DNA of 64,000 nucleotides from Peptostreptococcaceae bacterium (lineage in GTDB: Bacteria > Bacillota > Clostridia > Peptostreptococcales > Peptostreptococcaceae): contig CABIZO010000001.1 of the NCBI GenBank assembly GCA_902363255.1, positions 688,821 to 752,820 on the forward strand, read 5' to 3'. This document shows positions 51,734-61,146 of the stretch, in pieces; the first letter of the stretch is position 1, and each line of letters opens with the position of its first letter. Position numbers and translations under genes: made by a program. A model generated the notes under the pieces. The model did no database searches and was not told the DNA's origin. It saw only the letters and a program-made list of their open reading frames with translations.

Positions 51734-52795
51734 TTGAAACAAGAGAACATAATTGAATTAAAAAATATAACAAAGCAATATGAAGATAATATAGTTCTAA
51801 AAGACTTAAATTTAGATATAAGAAAAAACGAGTTTTTAACTTTACTAGGTCCTAGTGGATGTGGAAAAACAACTACTTTAAAAATAATAGCAGGTTTTGA
51901 ATTTGCTGATGATGGAAAAGTTTTATTCCAAGGGAAAGATGTAAATGAAATACCACCATACGAAAGACCAGTAAATACAGTTTTCCAAAAATACGCTTTA
52001 TTCCCTCATATGAATGTATATGAAAATATAGCATTTGGATTAAAAATCAAAAAAATAGATAAAAAAACTATAGACGAAAAAGTTAAAAAAATGCTTAAAC
52101 TTGTGGCTCTTCCAGGGTTTGAAAATAGAAGTATTGATTCACTAAGTGGTGGTCAACAACAAAGAATTGCCATAGCAAGAGCTTTAGTAAACGAGCCAAA
52201 AGTTCTTTTACTAGATGAACCTTTAGGAGCATTAGATTTAAAACTTAGACAAGAAATGCAAAGAGAACTTAAAAATATACAACAACAATTAGGGATTACA
52301 TTTATATTTGTTACTCATGACCAAGAGGAAGCATTATCAATGTCGGATACTATAGTTGTTATGAATAAAGGTAAAATACAACAAATGGGAACTCCAGAAG
52401 ACATATATAATGAGCCAGAAAATGCTTTTGTTGCTAGATTTATAGGTGAAAGTAACATAATGGACGGTATAATGCATGAAGACTTTTTAGTTGAATTCTG
52501 TGGAAGAAACTTTGAATGTGTGGATAAAGGATTTGAAAAAGATGAAGCTATAGAAATAGTAATAAGACCAGAAGATATAAAAATGGTCAAACCAGAAGAA
52601 GGAATGTTAAAAGGAGAAGTTACTTCTTGTGTGTTCAAAGGTGTTCATTATGAAATTACAGTTGAAGCATGTGGGTTAACATGGTTACTTCACAATACTA
52701 AGTCAGCAGAAGTTGGAAGTGAATTAGGTATGGACATATATCCAGAAGATATACATATCATGAAGAAAATAGGGGATGATGAGTCAAATGAGTAA
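51734..52795 (+). CDS. potA: Spermidine/putrescine ABC transporter ATP-binding protein
   Basis: A 353-aa import ATPase: Walker A GPSGCGKTT, Q-loop TVFQKYALFPH, signature LSGGQQQRIAIARAL, Walker B VLLLDEPLGALD, H-loop FVTHDQEEA, then a C-terminal TOBE domain (EIVIRPEDIKMVKPEEG). TTG start with GAGGTG upstream. It powers uptake by PotB/PotC of polyamines captured by PotD. Confidence 0.95.
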   Translation: MKQENIIELKNITKQYEDNIVLKDLNLDIRKNEFLTLLGPSGCGKTTTLKIIAGFEFADDGKVLFQGKDVNEIPPYERPVNTVFQKYALFPHMNVYENIAFGLKIKKIDKKTIDEKVKKMLKLVALPGFENRSIDSLSGGQQQRIAIARALVNEPKVLLLDEPLGALDLKLRQEMQRELKNIQQQLGITFIFVTHDQEEALSMSDTIVVMNKGKIQQMGTPEDIYNEPENAFVARFIGESNIMDGIMHEDFLVEFCGRNFECVDKGFEKDEAIEIVIRPEDIKMVKPEEGMLKGEVTSCVFKGVHYEITVEACGLTWLLHNTKSAEVGSELGMDIYPEDIHIMKKIGDDESNE

Positions 52796-53639
52796 GAGAA
52801 ATAATAAGTTAGGCTTAAAGATAACATCTCCATATATTTTATGGAGTGCATTATTCATAGTAATTCCTTTATTTCTAATTGTATTCTTTGGTTTTACAAA
52901 GATGGAAGGTGGAGCTTATGTTTTCAGTTTAGAAAACTTTAAGGAATTAATGAATCCATTATATTTTAAAGTGTTTTGGAGATCGATAAGACTGGCTGTA
53001 ATATCAACAATACTATGTTTGTTGATTGGATATCCCACAGCCTATATAATATCTAAATCAAAAGCATCTAGACAAAATACCTTATTAATGCTTGCTATAA
53101 TACCAATGTGGATGAATTTTTTACTTAGAACTTATGCATGGTCAGCAATTCTTGGTAGAGAAGGAATACTAAATACAGTTTTAAATGCAATAGGATTAAA
53201 TTCAGTTAATATTTTATATACAGATTCAGCAGTACTTTTAGGTATGGTTTATAATTTCTTACCATTTATGATATTACCTATATATACAGTATTATCAAAA
53301 ATGGATCAAGATTTAATAAATGCAGCTAAAGACCTAGGTGCTAATGGAAGACAAGTGTTTTCTAAAATTATATTTCCACTTAGTATGCCAGGAGTGGTTT
53401 CTGGAATAACAATGGTATTTATGCCAGCAGTATCTACCTTCGTAATTTCTAAACTACTAGGTGGTGGTCAATTTATGTTAATAGGTAACTTAATAGAACA
53501 ACAATTTATGTCAGTTGGAGATTGGCATTTTGGCTCAGCTATATCTTTATTTATGATGATAGTAATCTTAATTACTATGGCAATAATGAATAGATTTAGT
53601 GACGATTCAGAGAAGGAAGGCGGTGGATTACTATTATAA
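52788..53639 (+). CDS. potB: Spermidine/putrescine ABC transporter permease PotB
   Basis: A 283-aa membrane permease with six segments and the ABC-importer EAA-like loop (INAAKDLGANGRQVFSKIIFP). The gene overlaps the end of potA. In-frame ATGs exist at 52776, 52779 and 52788; the last gives the usual PotB N-terminus (MSKRNNK), but the ribosome site AGGGG is 12 nt away, so the exact start is uncertain. Confidence 0.92.
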   Translation: MSKRNNKLGLKITSPYILWSALFIVIPLFLIVFFGFTKMEGGAYVFSLENFKELMNPLYFKVFWRSIRLAVISTILCLLIGYPTAYIISKSKASRQNTLLMLAIIPMWMNFLLRTYAWSAILGREGILNTVLNAIGLNSVNILYTDSAVLLGMVYNFLPFMILPIYTVLSKMDQDLINAAKDLGANGRQVFSKIIFPLSMPGVVSGITMVFMPAVSTFVISKLLGGGQFMLIGNLIEQQFMSVGDWHFGSAISLFMMIVILITMAIMNRFSDDSEKEGGGLLL

Positions 53640-54415
53640 AGAAATTCACATCAAATATATATTTAACTCTAGTGTATATATTTTTATATTTACCAATAAT
53701 AACACTAGGAGTATTTTCATTTAATGAATCAAAATCCATGGCTAAATGGAGTGGATTTTCATTAAAATGGTATGAAAAATTATTGGATAATTCTAGAATA
53801 ATGGATGCTCTATATTATACTTTATTAGTAGCAGTAGTAGCATCAATAATAGCGACAATAGTTGGAACAATTACAGCAATTGGTATACATAAGATGAGAC
53901 AAGGTAAGGTAAGAGGATTATTACTAAATATAAACTATTTGCCAGTATTAAATCCAGATATAGTGACAGGGGTGGCATTAATGTCATTATTCGTATTTAT
54001 TAATATGGAATTTGGATTTACTACAATGCTATTATCTCATATAGTTTTCAATATACCTTATGTAATACTTTCTGTTTTACCAAAATTAAAACAATTACCA
54101 GCAAATATTGAAGAAGCAGCCTTAGATTTAGGAGCAACGCCTTGGTATGCACTTAGAAAAGTAGTATTACCACAAATAAAACCAGGTATAATATCTGGGA
54201 TGATTATAGCATTTACAATGTCGATTGATGACTTTGTTATAAGTTTCTTTACAACAGGAAACGGTGTAACAAACTTAGCAATAGAAGTATACTCAATGAC
54301 AAGAAGAGGTATATCTCCAGAAATAAATGCATTATCTACAATAATGTTTATAAGTGTTCTTATATTATTAGTTTTATCTAATATAGCACAAAATAAAAAG
54401 ACGGCGAGTAATTAG
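53633..54415 (+). CDS. potC: Spermidine/putrescine ABC transporter permease PotC, unusual start codon
   Basis: A 260-aa permease with six membrane segments and the EAA loop (IEEAALDLGATPWYALRKVVLP). The first ordinary start codon, a GTG at 53672, has no ribosome site and would cut into the first membrane segment. Upstream in frame, the sequence codes IKKFTSNIYLTLVYIFLYLP, the normal PotC beginning, right up to the potB stop. GGTGG ends 6 nt before an ATT at 53633. I infer initiation at AUU (or the adjacent AUA), which would overlap the potB stop and couple the two genes. Confidence 0.8.
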   Translation: MIKKFTSNIYLTLVYIFLYLPIITLGVFSFNESKSMAKWSGFSLKWYEKLLDNSRIMDALYYTLLVAVVASIIATIVGTITAIGIHKMRQGKVRGLLLNINYLPVLNPDIVTGVALMSLFVFINMEFGFTTMLLSHIVFNIPYVILSVLPKLKQLPANIEEAALDLGATPWYALRKVVLPQIKPGIISGMIIAFTMSIDDFVISFFTTGNGVTNLAIEVYSMTRRGISPEINALSTIMFISVLILLVLSNIAQNKKTASN

Positions 54416-54439
54416 GATAAGAATAAGGGAGGATAAAAT

Positions 54440-55495
54440 ATGAAATTTAAAAAAATATCTGCACTAGCATTAACTTTTGTAATGACTGCATCTATATTAG
54501 TAGGCTGTGGAAGGTCTAAATCAAATGAAGTTTTAAATATATATAATGTTGGAGATTATATAGATGAAGATCTTATAACAAAATTTGAAGATGAAACAGG
54601 AATAAAGGTAGTATATGAGACTTATGATACTAACGAAGCTATGTACCAAAAACTTAAAAGTGGAAGTAGTAATTATGATTTAATATTCCCATCAGATTAT
54701 ATGGTGGAAAAATTAAAAGAAGAAGATATGTTAAATGAAATAAATTATTCAAATATACCAAATTATGAAAAAAATATGATGGATAATTTTAAAACTACTG
54801 AGTATGATAAAAACAACAAATATAGTATTCCTTACTTATGGGGAACATTTGGTATAGTATATAATAAGACTAAAGTAGATAAGAAAGATTTAAAAAATTG
54901 GGATATACTTTGGAATAAAAAATATGAAGGTCAAATTCAAATGTTAGACTCTGTTAGAGATACTATGGGGATTGCTTTAATGAAGCTAGGATACTCAATA
55001 AATACTGAAGATAAAAAAGAAATAGAAGAAGCTAAAAACTTATTAATAGAACAATTACCATTAATTCAAGCTTATGTAAATGATGATGGAAAAGACAGAT
55101 TAATGGCAGGAGATGCTGCTATGGGAATATATTATTCAGGTGATGTATCTGTAATGATGGAAGAAAATCCAGACTTAGCGTATTATATACCTGAAACAGG
55201 AACAAACCAATGGATAGATGCTATGTGTATACCAAAAACTGCAGAAAATCAAAAAGAAGCTGAACAATTTATAAACTTTATGTTAGATGGAAAAAATGCA
55301 GCACAAAATGTTGAGTATATCCAATATTCTACACCAAATCAAGCAGCATTTGAGTTATTAAGTGATAAGCTTAAAAATGACCCTAATGCATATCCAGGTG
55401 AAAAAGTTTTAGAAAAATGTGAAACATTCTTAAACTTACCAACAGATGTATTAAAATTATATGATGATGCTTGGACACAAATAAAATCTCAATAG
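54440..55495 (+). CDS. potD: Spermidine/putrescine-binding lipoprotein PotD
   Basis: A 351-aa substrate-binding lipoprotein: signal peptide, lipobox LVGC with C23, then the PotD/PotF fold with NVGDYIDEDLITKFEDETG, YDLIFPSDYM, PYLWGTFGIVYN and NQWIDAMCIPKTA. It captures polyamines outside the membrane for PotABC. AGGGAGG is about 7 nt from the ATG. Last gene of the operon. Confidence 0.94.
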   Translation: MKFKKISALALTFVMTASILVGCGRSKSNEVLNIYNVGDYIDEDLITKFEDETGIKVVYETYDTNEAMYQKLKSGSSNYDLIFPSDYMVEKLKEEDMLNEINYSNIPNYEKNMMDNFKTTEYDKNNKYSIPYLWGTFGIVYNKTKVDKKDLKNWDILWNKKYEGQIQMLDSVRDTMGIALMKLGYSINTEDKKEIEEAKNLLIEQLPLIQAYVNDDGKDRLMAGDAAMGIYYSGDVSVMMEENPDLAYYIPETGTNQWIDAMCIPKTAENQKEAEQFINFMLDGKNAAQNVEYIQYSTPNQAAFELLSDKLKNDPNAYPGEKVLEKCETFLNLPTDVLKLYDDAWTQIKSQ

Positions 55496-55502
55496 GATGT
55501 AT

Positions 55503-55546
55503 GAAAATAGATGAAAATATAAATTATATTTTCATCTATTTTTTAT
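55503..55546 (+). terminator. Terminator of the pot operon
   Basis: Inverted repeat AAATAGATGAAAATATA with TATATTTTCATCTATTT, then TTT. Confidence 0.8.
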
Positions 55547-55599
55547 ATTGAAGAAGTATATGTTATAATAAAAAATATTCACCATAAGGGGGTATTCAT

Positions 55600-56352
55600 A
55601 TGTTAATAGAGTTAAATAAAGAAATTATACAGAGCCTTACAAAAACGGAAAGCGAAATTATAAAATTTATTAATAATAATGAGGAAAGAATGTCTGAACT
55701 ATCTATTGTAGATATAGCATTTGACACTTACTCATCACCTGCAACTGTTTCTAGAGCAATTAGAAAATGCGGAGTAAATGGATTCAATGAACTTAGATAT
55801 AGGCTTACATCTAAGAATAACGATAATGAAATACATAATATGGGGGAAATTATAAATAAATCTTTTGTGGAAGCTAGACAGGTTGTAGATAGAATATCTG
55901 TTACAAATGTATTAAATATTATAGATTGTTTAGTAAAAGCAAAACGAATTTATGTACTTGCTAGAGGGCTTACTGAATATGTAGGACAAGAATTCACTTT
56001 AAAACTTCAATTATTGGGGTGTAATGTTATTTTTATAGATGATCCTAATATTATGCAAATAAAAACAAAGAATTTAAGTTCTGATGAAGTGGTTTTCATA
56101 TTTTCATTAAATGGAGAGACTTATGAGCTTATAGAATCTGCAAAAAATACAAACTTATGTGGTGCAAAAGTTATAACGTGTTGTTGTAGTGAAACTTCAT
56201 CACTTTTAGAACACTCACATTATAATCTAATTGGGTTTAAGCATAATCATGTTTCTATTAAAAAGTTTGAAGTATCTTCAAGGGTTTCATTATTTATGAT
56301 GTCTAGAATTATAATCGATTATATGGCTGCAAATTTAGAGTTAGAAAAATAA
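55600..56352 (+). CDS. MurR/RpiR-family sugar-phosphate regulator
   Basis: A 250-aa regulator: N-terminal HTH_6 domain (LTKTESEIIKFI, then DTYSSPATVSRAIRKCGVNG) and C-terminal SIS sugar-phosphate-binding domain (KAKRIYVLARGLTEYVGQEF, FIFSLNGET). It precedes a PfkB kinase/PTS/aldolase operon and probably controls it through the tandem TGAAAA-TTTTCA sites at 56363-56396. GGGGGT is about 7 nt before the ATG. Confidence 0.9.
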   Translation: MLIELNKEIIQSLTKTESEIIKFINNNEERMSELSIVDIAFDTYSSPATVSRAIRKCGVNGFNELRYRLTSKNNDNEIHNMGEIINKSFVEARQVVDRISVTNVLNIIDCLVKAKRIYVLARGLTEYVGQEFTLKLQLLGCNVIFIDDPNIMQIKTKNLSSDEVVFIFSLNGETYELIESAKNTNLCGAKVITCCCSETSSLLEHSHYNLIGFKHNHVSIKKFEVSSRVSLFMMSRIIIDYMAANLELEK

Positions 56353-56358
56353 ATAAAA

Positions 56359-56410
56359 AGAATGAAAAGTATTTTCATATTATGAAAAGATTTTCATTCT
56401 CTTTTTTTTT
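56359..56410 (+). promoter_or_regulatory. Tandem palindromic sites and hairpin before the sugar operon
   Basis: Two palindromes, TGAAAAGTATTTTCA (56363-56377) and TGAAAAGATTTTCA (56383-56396), centred about 20 bp apart. The whole stretch can also fold with outer arms AGAATGAAAA/TTTTCATTCT followed by CTTTTTTTTT, a terminator for the regulator gene. Dual operator/terminator use is an inference. Confidence 0.6.
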
Positions 56411-56445
56411 ATAATTGAGTTATAAGATAAAGGGAGGAAAGATAA

Positions 56446-57375
56446 ATGATTTATACTTTGACTACGAATCCTGCCATAGATATGAATATATGTACTAATT
56501 CAATAGAAAGAAAAATTGTAAATAGAACCCATGATGCTGTGTACTCGGCAAATGGAAAGGGGTTAAATGTAAGTTTTGTACTTAAACATTTTGGAGTAGA
56601 CTCTAAAGTTCTTGGATTCTTTGGTGGTTTCTCAGGGAAATATATAGTGGAAGAAACTAAAAAGAAAGGTATAGAAATATTTCCAGTGGAAGTAGAGGAT
56701 ACAACAAGAATAAATATTTTTCTGAATGATGGTGAAGGAGAATTTAAATTTGTTAATTCAGGTTCTTTTGTTGAAAAAACACAACAAGAAGAAATGTTAA
56801 AAATGATAGAAAGTTTTGAGGACCTTGAATATTTATCAATAAGTGGGAGTCTTCCACCAGGAATAGACACATCTTATTATGAAGAGATACTAACGATTTG
56901 TGAGAAAAGAAATATAAAGGTAATACTAGACATTAGTTCACCAAAACTAAAATGTCTATTAAAATATAAACCATTTTTAATTAAACCAAATGATGAAGAA
57001 ATAGCAGATATTTTTGGAATTATTGTTAGAGATGAAGAAGATATAAAAGATGTTCTAAAATATTTATATGAACAAGGAGCAGAGAATATTTTCTTAACTC
57101 TAGGGGAAAAAGGGTCTTATTTTTATAATGGAAGAAATATCTACTATGCAAGTGCTCATAAGGTAAAACTTTTAAGTTCAGCATGTGCAGGCGACTCAGC
57201 ATTGGCAGGATTTTTAAGTATATGGCTTGAGGATATTAACAATGAGGAAAATATTGAACACGCATTAAAAAGAGCATCGGCAACAGGAGCCAATGTGGCA
57301 GAAAGTAATGCCATAGGAGATTTAAAAAAGGTTGAAGAATACATGAATGAAATTAAAATCAGGAGGGTGGAATAA
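56446..57375 (+). CDS. PfkB-family hexose-phosphate kinase (1-phosphofructokinase or tagatose-6-phosphate kinase)
   Basis: A 309-aa ribokinase-fold kinase of the FruK/LacC group: TLTTNPAIDMNI at the start, ANGKGLNVSFVLKHFG, LSISGSLPPGID and the catalytic SACAGDSALAG (usually GAGDS). FruK phosphorylates fructose-1-phosphate; LacC phosphorylates tagatose-6-phosphate. The fructose-type PTS next to it favours FruK, the GatY-like aldolase leaves tagatose open. GGGAGG is 7-8 nt from the ATG; 3 nt separate it from the PTS gene. Confidence 0.88.
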   Translation: MIYTLTTNPAIDMNICTNSIERKIVNRTHDAVYSANGKGLNVSFVLKHFGVDSKVLGFFGGFSGKYIVEETKKKGIEIFPVEVEDTTRINIFLNDGEGEFKFVNSGSFVEKTQQEEMLKMIESFEDLEYLSISGSLPPGIDTSYYEEILTICEKRNIKVILDISSPKLKCLLKYKPFLIKPNDEEIADIFGIIVRDEEDIKDVLKYLYEQGAENIFLTLGEKGSYFYNGRNIYYASAHKVKLLSSACAGDSALAGFLSIWLEDINNEENIEHALKRASATGANVAESNAIGDLKKVEEYMNEIKIRRVE

Positions 57376-57378
57376 TCT

Positions 57379-59241
57379 ATGAGTAAAAAGATATTAGCAG
57401 TTACAGGTTGTCCAACAGGAATTGCACATACTTTTATGGCTGAAAAAGCCTTAAAAGTTGCAGCTAAAGAATTGGGCTGTGAAATAAAAGTAGAAACAAA
57501 TGGAGCAATAGGTGTTGAGAACGCTCTAACAGCAAGAGAAATACAAGAAGCAGATGCTATAATAGTAGCTTGCGACAAAAATGTTGATATGGATAGATTT
57601 AACGGAAAGCCAGTTATTGAAGTTCCAGTAAGTGATGGAATAAACAAAGCAAATGAATTAATACAAAGATGTTTAGATAACAAAGCACCTATAAGAAAAG
57701 GAAATGTTAGAAGAAATAATGAAACTGAGGAAAAGGTTTCTATCGGACATCAAATTTATAAGCATCTGATGAATGGTGTATCACATATGCTTCCTTTAGT
57801 TGTAGCAGGTGGTGTACTTACGGCAATATCATTCTTATGGGGTATATTCTCATTTGACCCAACTCATGAATCATATAATGTAATAGCAGCTACAATAAAA
57901 TCTATTGGCGGATTCTCAATGAATCTAATGGTTCCAGTTCTTACAGCTTTTATAGCTCAATCAATAGCAGGAAGACCAGGTATGCTTGCAGGTTTTGTGG
58001 CAGGTATGATGGCCAATGATAATGGTTCTGGATTTATCGGTGGTATAATCGGTGGTTTTTTCGCAGGTTATTTCACATTATTAATAGTTAATAGTTTAAG
58101 AAAACTTCCAAGACAATTAGAAGGTTTAAAATCTATATTTATAGTTCCAATAATAACAGTATTCGCTTCTGGTTTATTAATGGTTGCTTTAGGAGAACCT
58201 TGTTCAGCTCTTAATGAAGGTATGATGAATTTCCTAGCAGGAATGCAAGAATCAAATCCTATAGTTTTAGGTTTAGTAATAGGTGCCATGTCGGCATTTG
58301 ATATGGGTGGACCAGTAAACAAAGCAGCTTATGTTACAGGTACTATGCTATTAGCTCAAGGCAATTACTTGTTTATGGCTGGAGTATCTGCAGCATGTAT
58401 AACTCCTCCATTAGTAATAGCTCTTGCAGCAACATTCAAAAAAGATAGATTTACAGATGATGACCGTACAGCTGGTTTATTAAACTACATACTTGGTTGT
58501 ACTCATATAACAGAAGGTGCAATCCCATTTGCAGCTAAAAATCCATTAAAAGTTATACCAGTATTAATGGTAGGTTCAGCAATATCAGCAATATTAACTT
58601 ATATGATGAAAATAGAAGTTCCAGCTCCCCATGGTGGGTTCTTAATCTTAGGATTAGTAAATAAGCCAATGATGTGGGTAGCTTGTATATTAGCAGGTTC
58701 TGCAGTAGGCGCAATACTTTATGTATTAGTTACACCAAAAGTAGAGGTTAAAGAAGAAAATGAAATAAAAGAAGCAGTTTCTAGTCAAGGATTAGATTCA
58801 GTAGTAACATCTTTATACAATGAAAATACAGTAGCATTAGAATTAAAAGGTAGAACAAAAGAAGAAGTATTAAAAGAAATGACTGAATTATTATATCAAG
58901 ATGGTGTTTTAACAAATAAAGAAGAATTCTTAGCAGAAATAAATAAAAGAGAAGAAAGTGGATCAACTGGTTTTGGAAATGGTGTTGCAATACCACATGC
59001 AAAAACTAAATCGGTAGTAAAGCCAAGAGTTGCTGTGGGTATCTCTAAAAAAGGTTTTGAATTTGATTCTTTAGATGGAAAGCCAGTACATTTAATATTT
59101 ATGATAGCAGCAGGAGAAGAAGATAACGATTTACATCTAAAAACTTTATCTTCATTAGCTCAAAACTTAATGGAAAAAGAATACGTAGACAAAATATTAG
59201 CAAGTAAAAATGTAAAAGAAATAGTTAGTTTATTGGGATAA
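57379..59241 (+). CDS. Fructose-type PTS transporter, IIB-IIC-IIA fusion
   Basis: A 620-aa PTS permease that imports and phosphorylates a ketohexose. IIB is N-terminal with the phospho-Cys C11 (TGCPTGIAHT); IIC occupies about residues 125-455 with many membrane segments and FDMGGPVNKAAY; IIA is C-terminal with the phospho-His H540 (GVAIPHAKT). The domain order B-C-A differs from the A-B-C order of Bacillus FruA. GGAGGGTGG precedes the ATG. Confidence 0.92.
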   Translation: MSKKILAVTGCPTGIAHTFMAEKALKVAAKELGCEIKVETNGAIGVENALTAREIQEADAIIVACDKNVDMDRFNGKPVIEVPVSDGINKANELIQRCLDNKAPIRKGNVRRNNETEEKVSIGHQIYKHLMNGVSHMLPLVVAGGVLTAISFLWGIFSFDPTHESYNVIAATIKSIGGFSMNLMVPVLTAFIAQSIAGRPGMLAGFVAGMMANDNGSGFIGGIIGGFFAGYFTLLIVNSLRKLPRQLEGLKSIFIVPIITVFASGLLMVALGEPCSALNEGMMNFLAGMQESNPIVLGLVIGAMSAFDMGGPVNKAAYVTGTMLLAQGNYLFMAGVSAACITPPLVIALAATFKKDRFTDDDRTAGLLNYILGCTHITEGAIPFAAKNPLKVIPVLMVGSAISAILTYMMKIEVPAPHGGFLILGLVNKPMMWVACILAGSAVGAILYVLVTPKVEVKEENEIKEAVSSQGLDSVVTSLYNENTVALELKGRTKEEVLKEMTELLYQDGVLTNKEEFLAEINKREESGSTGFGNGVAIPHAKTKSVVKPRVAVGISKKGFEFDSLDGKPVHLIFMIAAGEEDNDLHLKTLSSLAQNLMEKEYVDKILASKNVKEIVSLLG

Positions 59242-59255
59242 TAAAGGAGAGAAAA

Positions 59256-60107
59256 ATGGCTTTAGTTACTACGAAGGAAATGTTATTAGATGCTCAAAAA
59301 AAGGGATATGCAGTAGGAGCATTTAATGTTGAAAATATGGAAATGGTAATGGCAGTTGTAAGTGCTGCTGAAGAAACAAAATCACCAGTTATAATGCAGA
59401 CAACACCATCAACAGTGAAATATGCTGACTTTGATTACTTTTATGCAAATGTGAAAGTGGCAGCAGAAAAGGCGAGTGTTCCGGTTGCAATACATTTAGA
59501 CCATGGAAACAGCTTTGAGTTAGCAATGAAAGCTTATAGAACTGGTTATACATCAATAATGATAGATGGATCACATAGTAGTTTTGAAGAAAATATAGCT
59601 TTAACAAAATCTGTAGTAGATGTTTGTAAAAATGGAAATGTTCCTGTGGAAGCTGAACTTGGAAAAGTTGGTGGAAAAGAAGATGACTTAGACGGTGGTG
59701 ATGGAGGATACACAGATCCTTTAGAAGCTAAAGAGTTCGTAGAGAAAACAGGCGTTGATTCATTGGCAGTTGCTATAGGTACAGCTCATGGAGTTTATAA
59801 GGGAGAACCTAAATTAGATTTAAATAGATTATCACAAATAAGAGAAGTAGTAGATATTCCATTAGTACTTCATGGAACATCTGGAGTACCTGATGAGGTA
59901 GTTACAGAATGTGTAAACAGAGGGATTTGTAAGGTAAATTATGCAACAGATTTAAGAATAGCTTTTACAAAGGGTGTAAAAAAAGTATTAGATGCAAATC
60001 CTGATACAATAGATCCTAAAAAATATAATTCTCAAGGTAGAGAAGAAGTAAAAGAATATGTTAAGTCTAAAATGATAGTTGTAAAAAGTGCAGGATACGC
60101 TAATTAG
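59256..60107 (+). CDS. Class II fructose/tagatose-bisphosphate aldolase
   Basis: A 283-aa zinc aldolase, close to the GatY/KbaY/FbaA group. Metal-binding and catalytic regions: AIHLDHGNSFELAMKAYRTG, MIDGSHSSFEENI, EAELGKVGGKED, IGTAHGVYKG and LHGTSGVPDE. It splits the bisphosphate made by the PfkB kinase into dihydroxyacetone phosphate and glyceraldehyde-3-phosphate, closing the PTS-kinase-aldolase route. Fructose-1,6- or tagatose-1,6-bisphosphate specificity is not decidable here. Confidence 0.92.
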   Translation: MALVTTKEMLLDAQKKGYAVGAFNVENMEMVMAVVSAAEETKSPVIMQTTPSTVKYADFDYFYANVKVAAEKASVPVAIHLDHGNSFELAMKAYRTGYTSIMIDGSHSSFEENIALTKSVVDVCKNGNVPVEAELGKVGGKEDDLDGGDGGYTDPLEAKEFVEKTGVDSLAVAIGTAHGVYKGEPKLDLNRLSQIREVVDIPLVLHGTSGVPDEVVTECVNRGICKVNYATDLRIAFTKGVKKVLDANPDTIDPKKYNSQGREEVKEYVKSKMIVVKSAGYAN

Positions 60108-60123
60108 AAATATCCGTAATCAT

Positions 60124-60174
60124 AAAAAATCCTCGAGGGAACTATAACTTATAGTTAATCTCGAGGATTTTTTT
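60124..60174. terminator. Bidirectional terminator
   Basis: Stem AAAAAATCCTCGAG with CTCGAGGATTTTTT and an inner ACTATAA/TTATAGT pairing. Confidence 0.88.
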
Positions 60175-60214
60175 ATACTAAGGAATTGCAAATTATCTGA
60201 TTTATAGACAATTA

Positions 60215-60925
60215 TTAATAATTTATATTATTTATAGCATTTACAATATTATTATAAAAATTTTCTTGTTTATTAGAAATTATATGAAGTCCATCTTTTG
60301 TATGTTTTAAATAACCATCTTTCGTTATAAAATCCTTGCTTGTATCAATGAAAAATACATTATCATATTTTTCACAGTAGGTTTTGATTTCTTTATTATG
60401 CAATTTTATAGCCTTATTAAAGGTATCTGGATTAGCATTGGAAAAATTCTTACCTACAGGAAAAACTCTTTCAACATAAATGTTTTTATTTTTATATTTT
60501 TTTACTAATGAGTCTATAAGTTCTTCTTTGTTTGGGATACTATCATCAAAGATTGCACCATTTACACCTATTAATAAAACCACACCTTTAACTTTATCAT
60601 TATTAGGAAGAACATCAAAATTATCATTCCAATAACTAGGCTGAACTCCGATTTGACCTAGAACAATTGCATTAGAATGGTGTTTTTCTACAGTTTCTTG
60701 GAGTAAAACTGTATAGGAATCTCCTAGAAATAAAAAATCATCTAAACTTACTTCTCCTTTATTCGGACTGACTTCTTTATCTAAACTTACTTCTTCTGAC
60801 TTTATAGATTTATTTGTGTCACTGATACTTACAATTGTATTAGTAAAACCTAGTATTAATATACTTGCTGTTATCAATAGGATAGAAATAGTAAAATATT
60901 TCGTTTTTCTCCTCTTTTTATTCAT
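60215..60925 (-). CDS. Exported SGNH/GDSL hydrolase
   Basis: A 236-aa protein with an N-terminal membrane anchor or signal peptide (about 10-28), a linker with a repeated SEEVSLDKEVS/GEVSLDD element, and an SGNH domain: FLFLGDSYT (block I Ser), VLLIGVNG (block III Asn) and DGLHI (block V Asp-x-x-His). Probably a lipase/esterase or polysaccharide O-acetyl esterase at the cell surface; substrate unknown. AAGGGGCG is about 6 nt from the ATG. Monocistronic. Confidence 0.83.
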   Translation of the reverse strand: MNKKRRKTKYFTISILLITASILILGFTNTIVSISDTNKSIKSEEVSLDKEVSPNKGEVSLDDFLFLGDSYTVLLQETVEKHHSNAIVLGQIGVQPSYWNDNFDVLPNNDKVKGVVLLIGVNGAIFDDSIPNKEELIDSLVKKYKNKNIYVERVFPVGKNFSNANPDTFNKAIKLHNKEIKTYCEKYDNVFFIDTSKDFITKDGYLKHTKDGLHIISNKQENFYNNIVNAINNINY

Positions 60926-61146
60926 AATAAACGCCCCTTATTTTAATAATATAGATATATTATAGAATATTTTATATGATGAAGCTATAAAATAATAATT
61001 TTGAATAGGTATCAAATTAATACGAGTTAATCTTAAATAAAATCATATTTTCTATGTAATTGTGGATGGGATATTAAAAATTTTTCAAGTATATAATGTA
61101 CAGAATTGGCATAATTTAAGCATAAGTGCAAAAAGGAGTGGATTAT

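Noticed and set aside
56451..58322. Minus-strand open frames inside the PfkB and PTS genes
   Set aside because: They are mirror frames of well-supported genes, without ribosome sites or protein-like composition.
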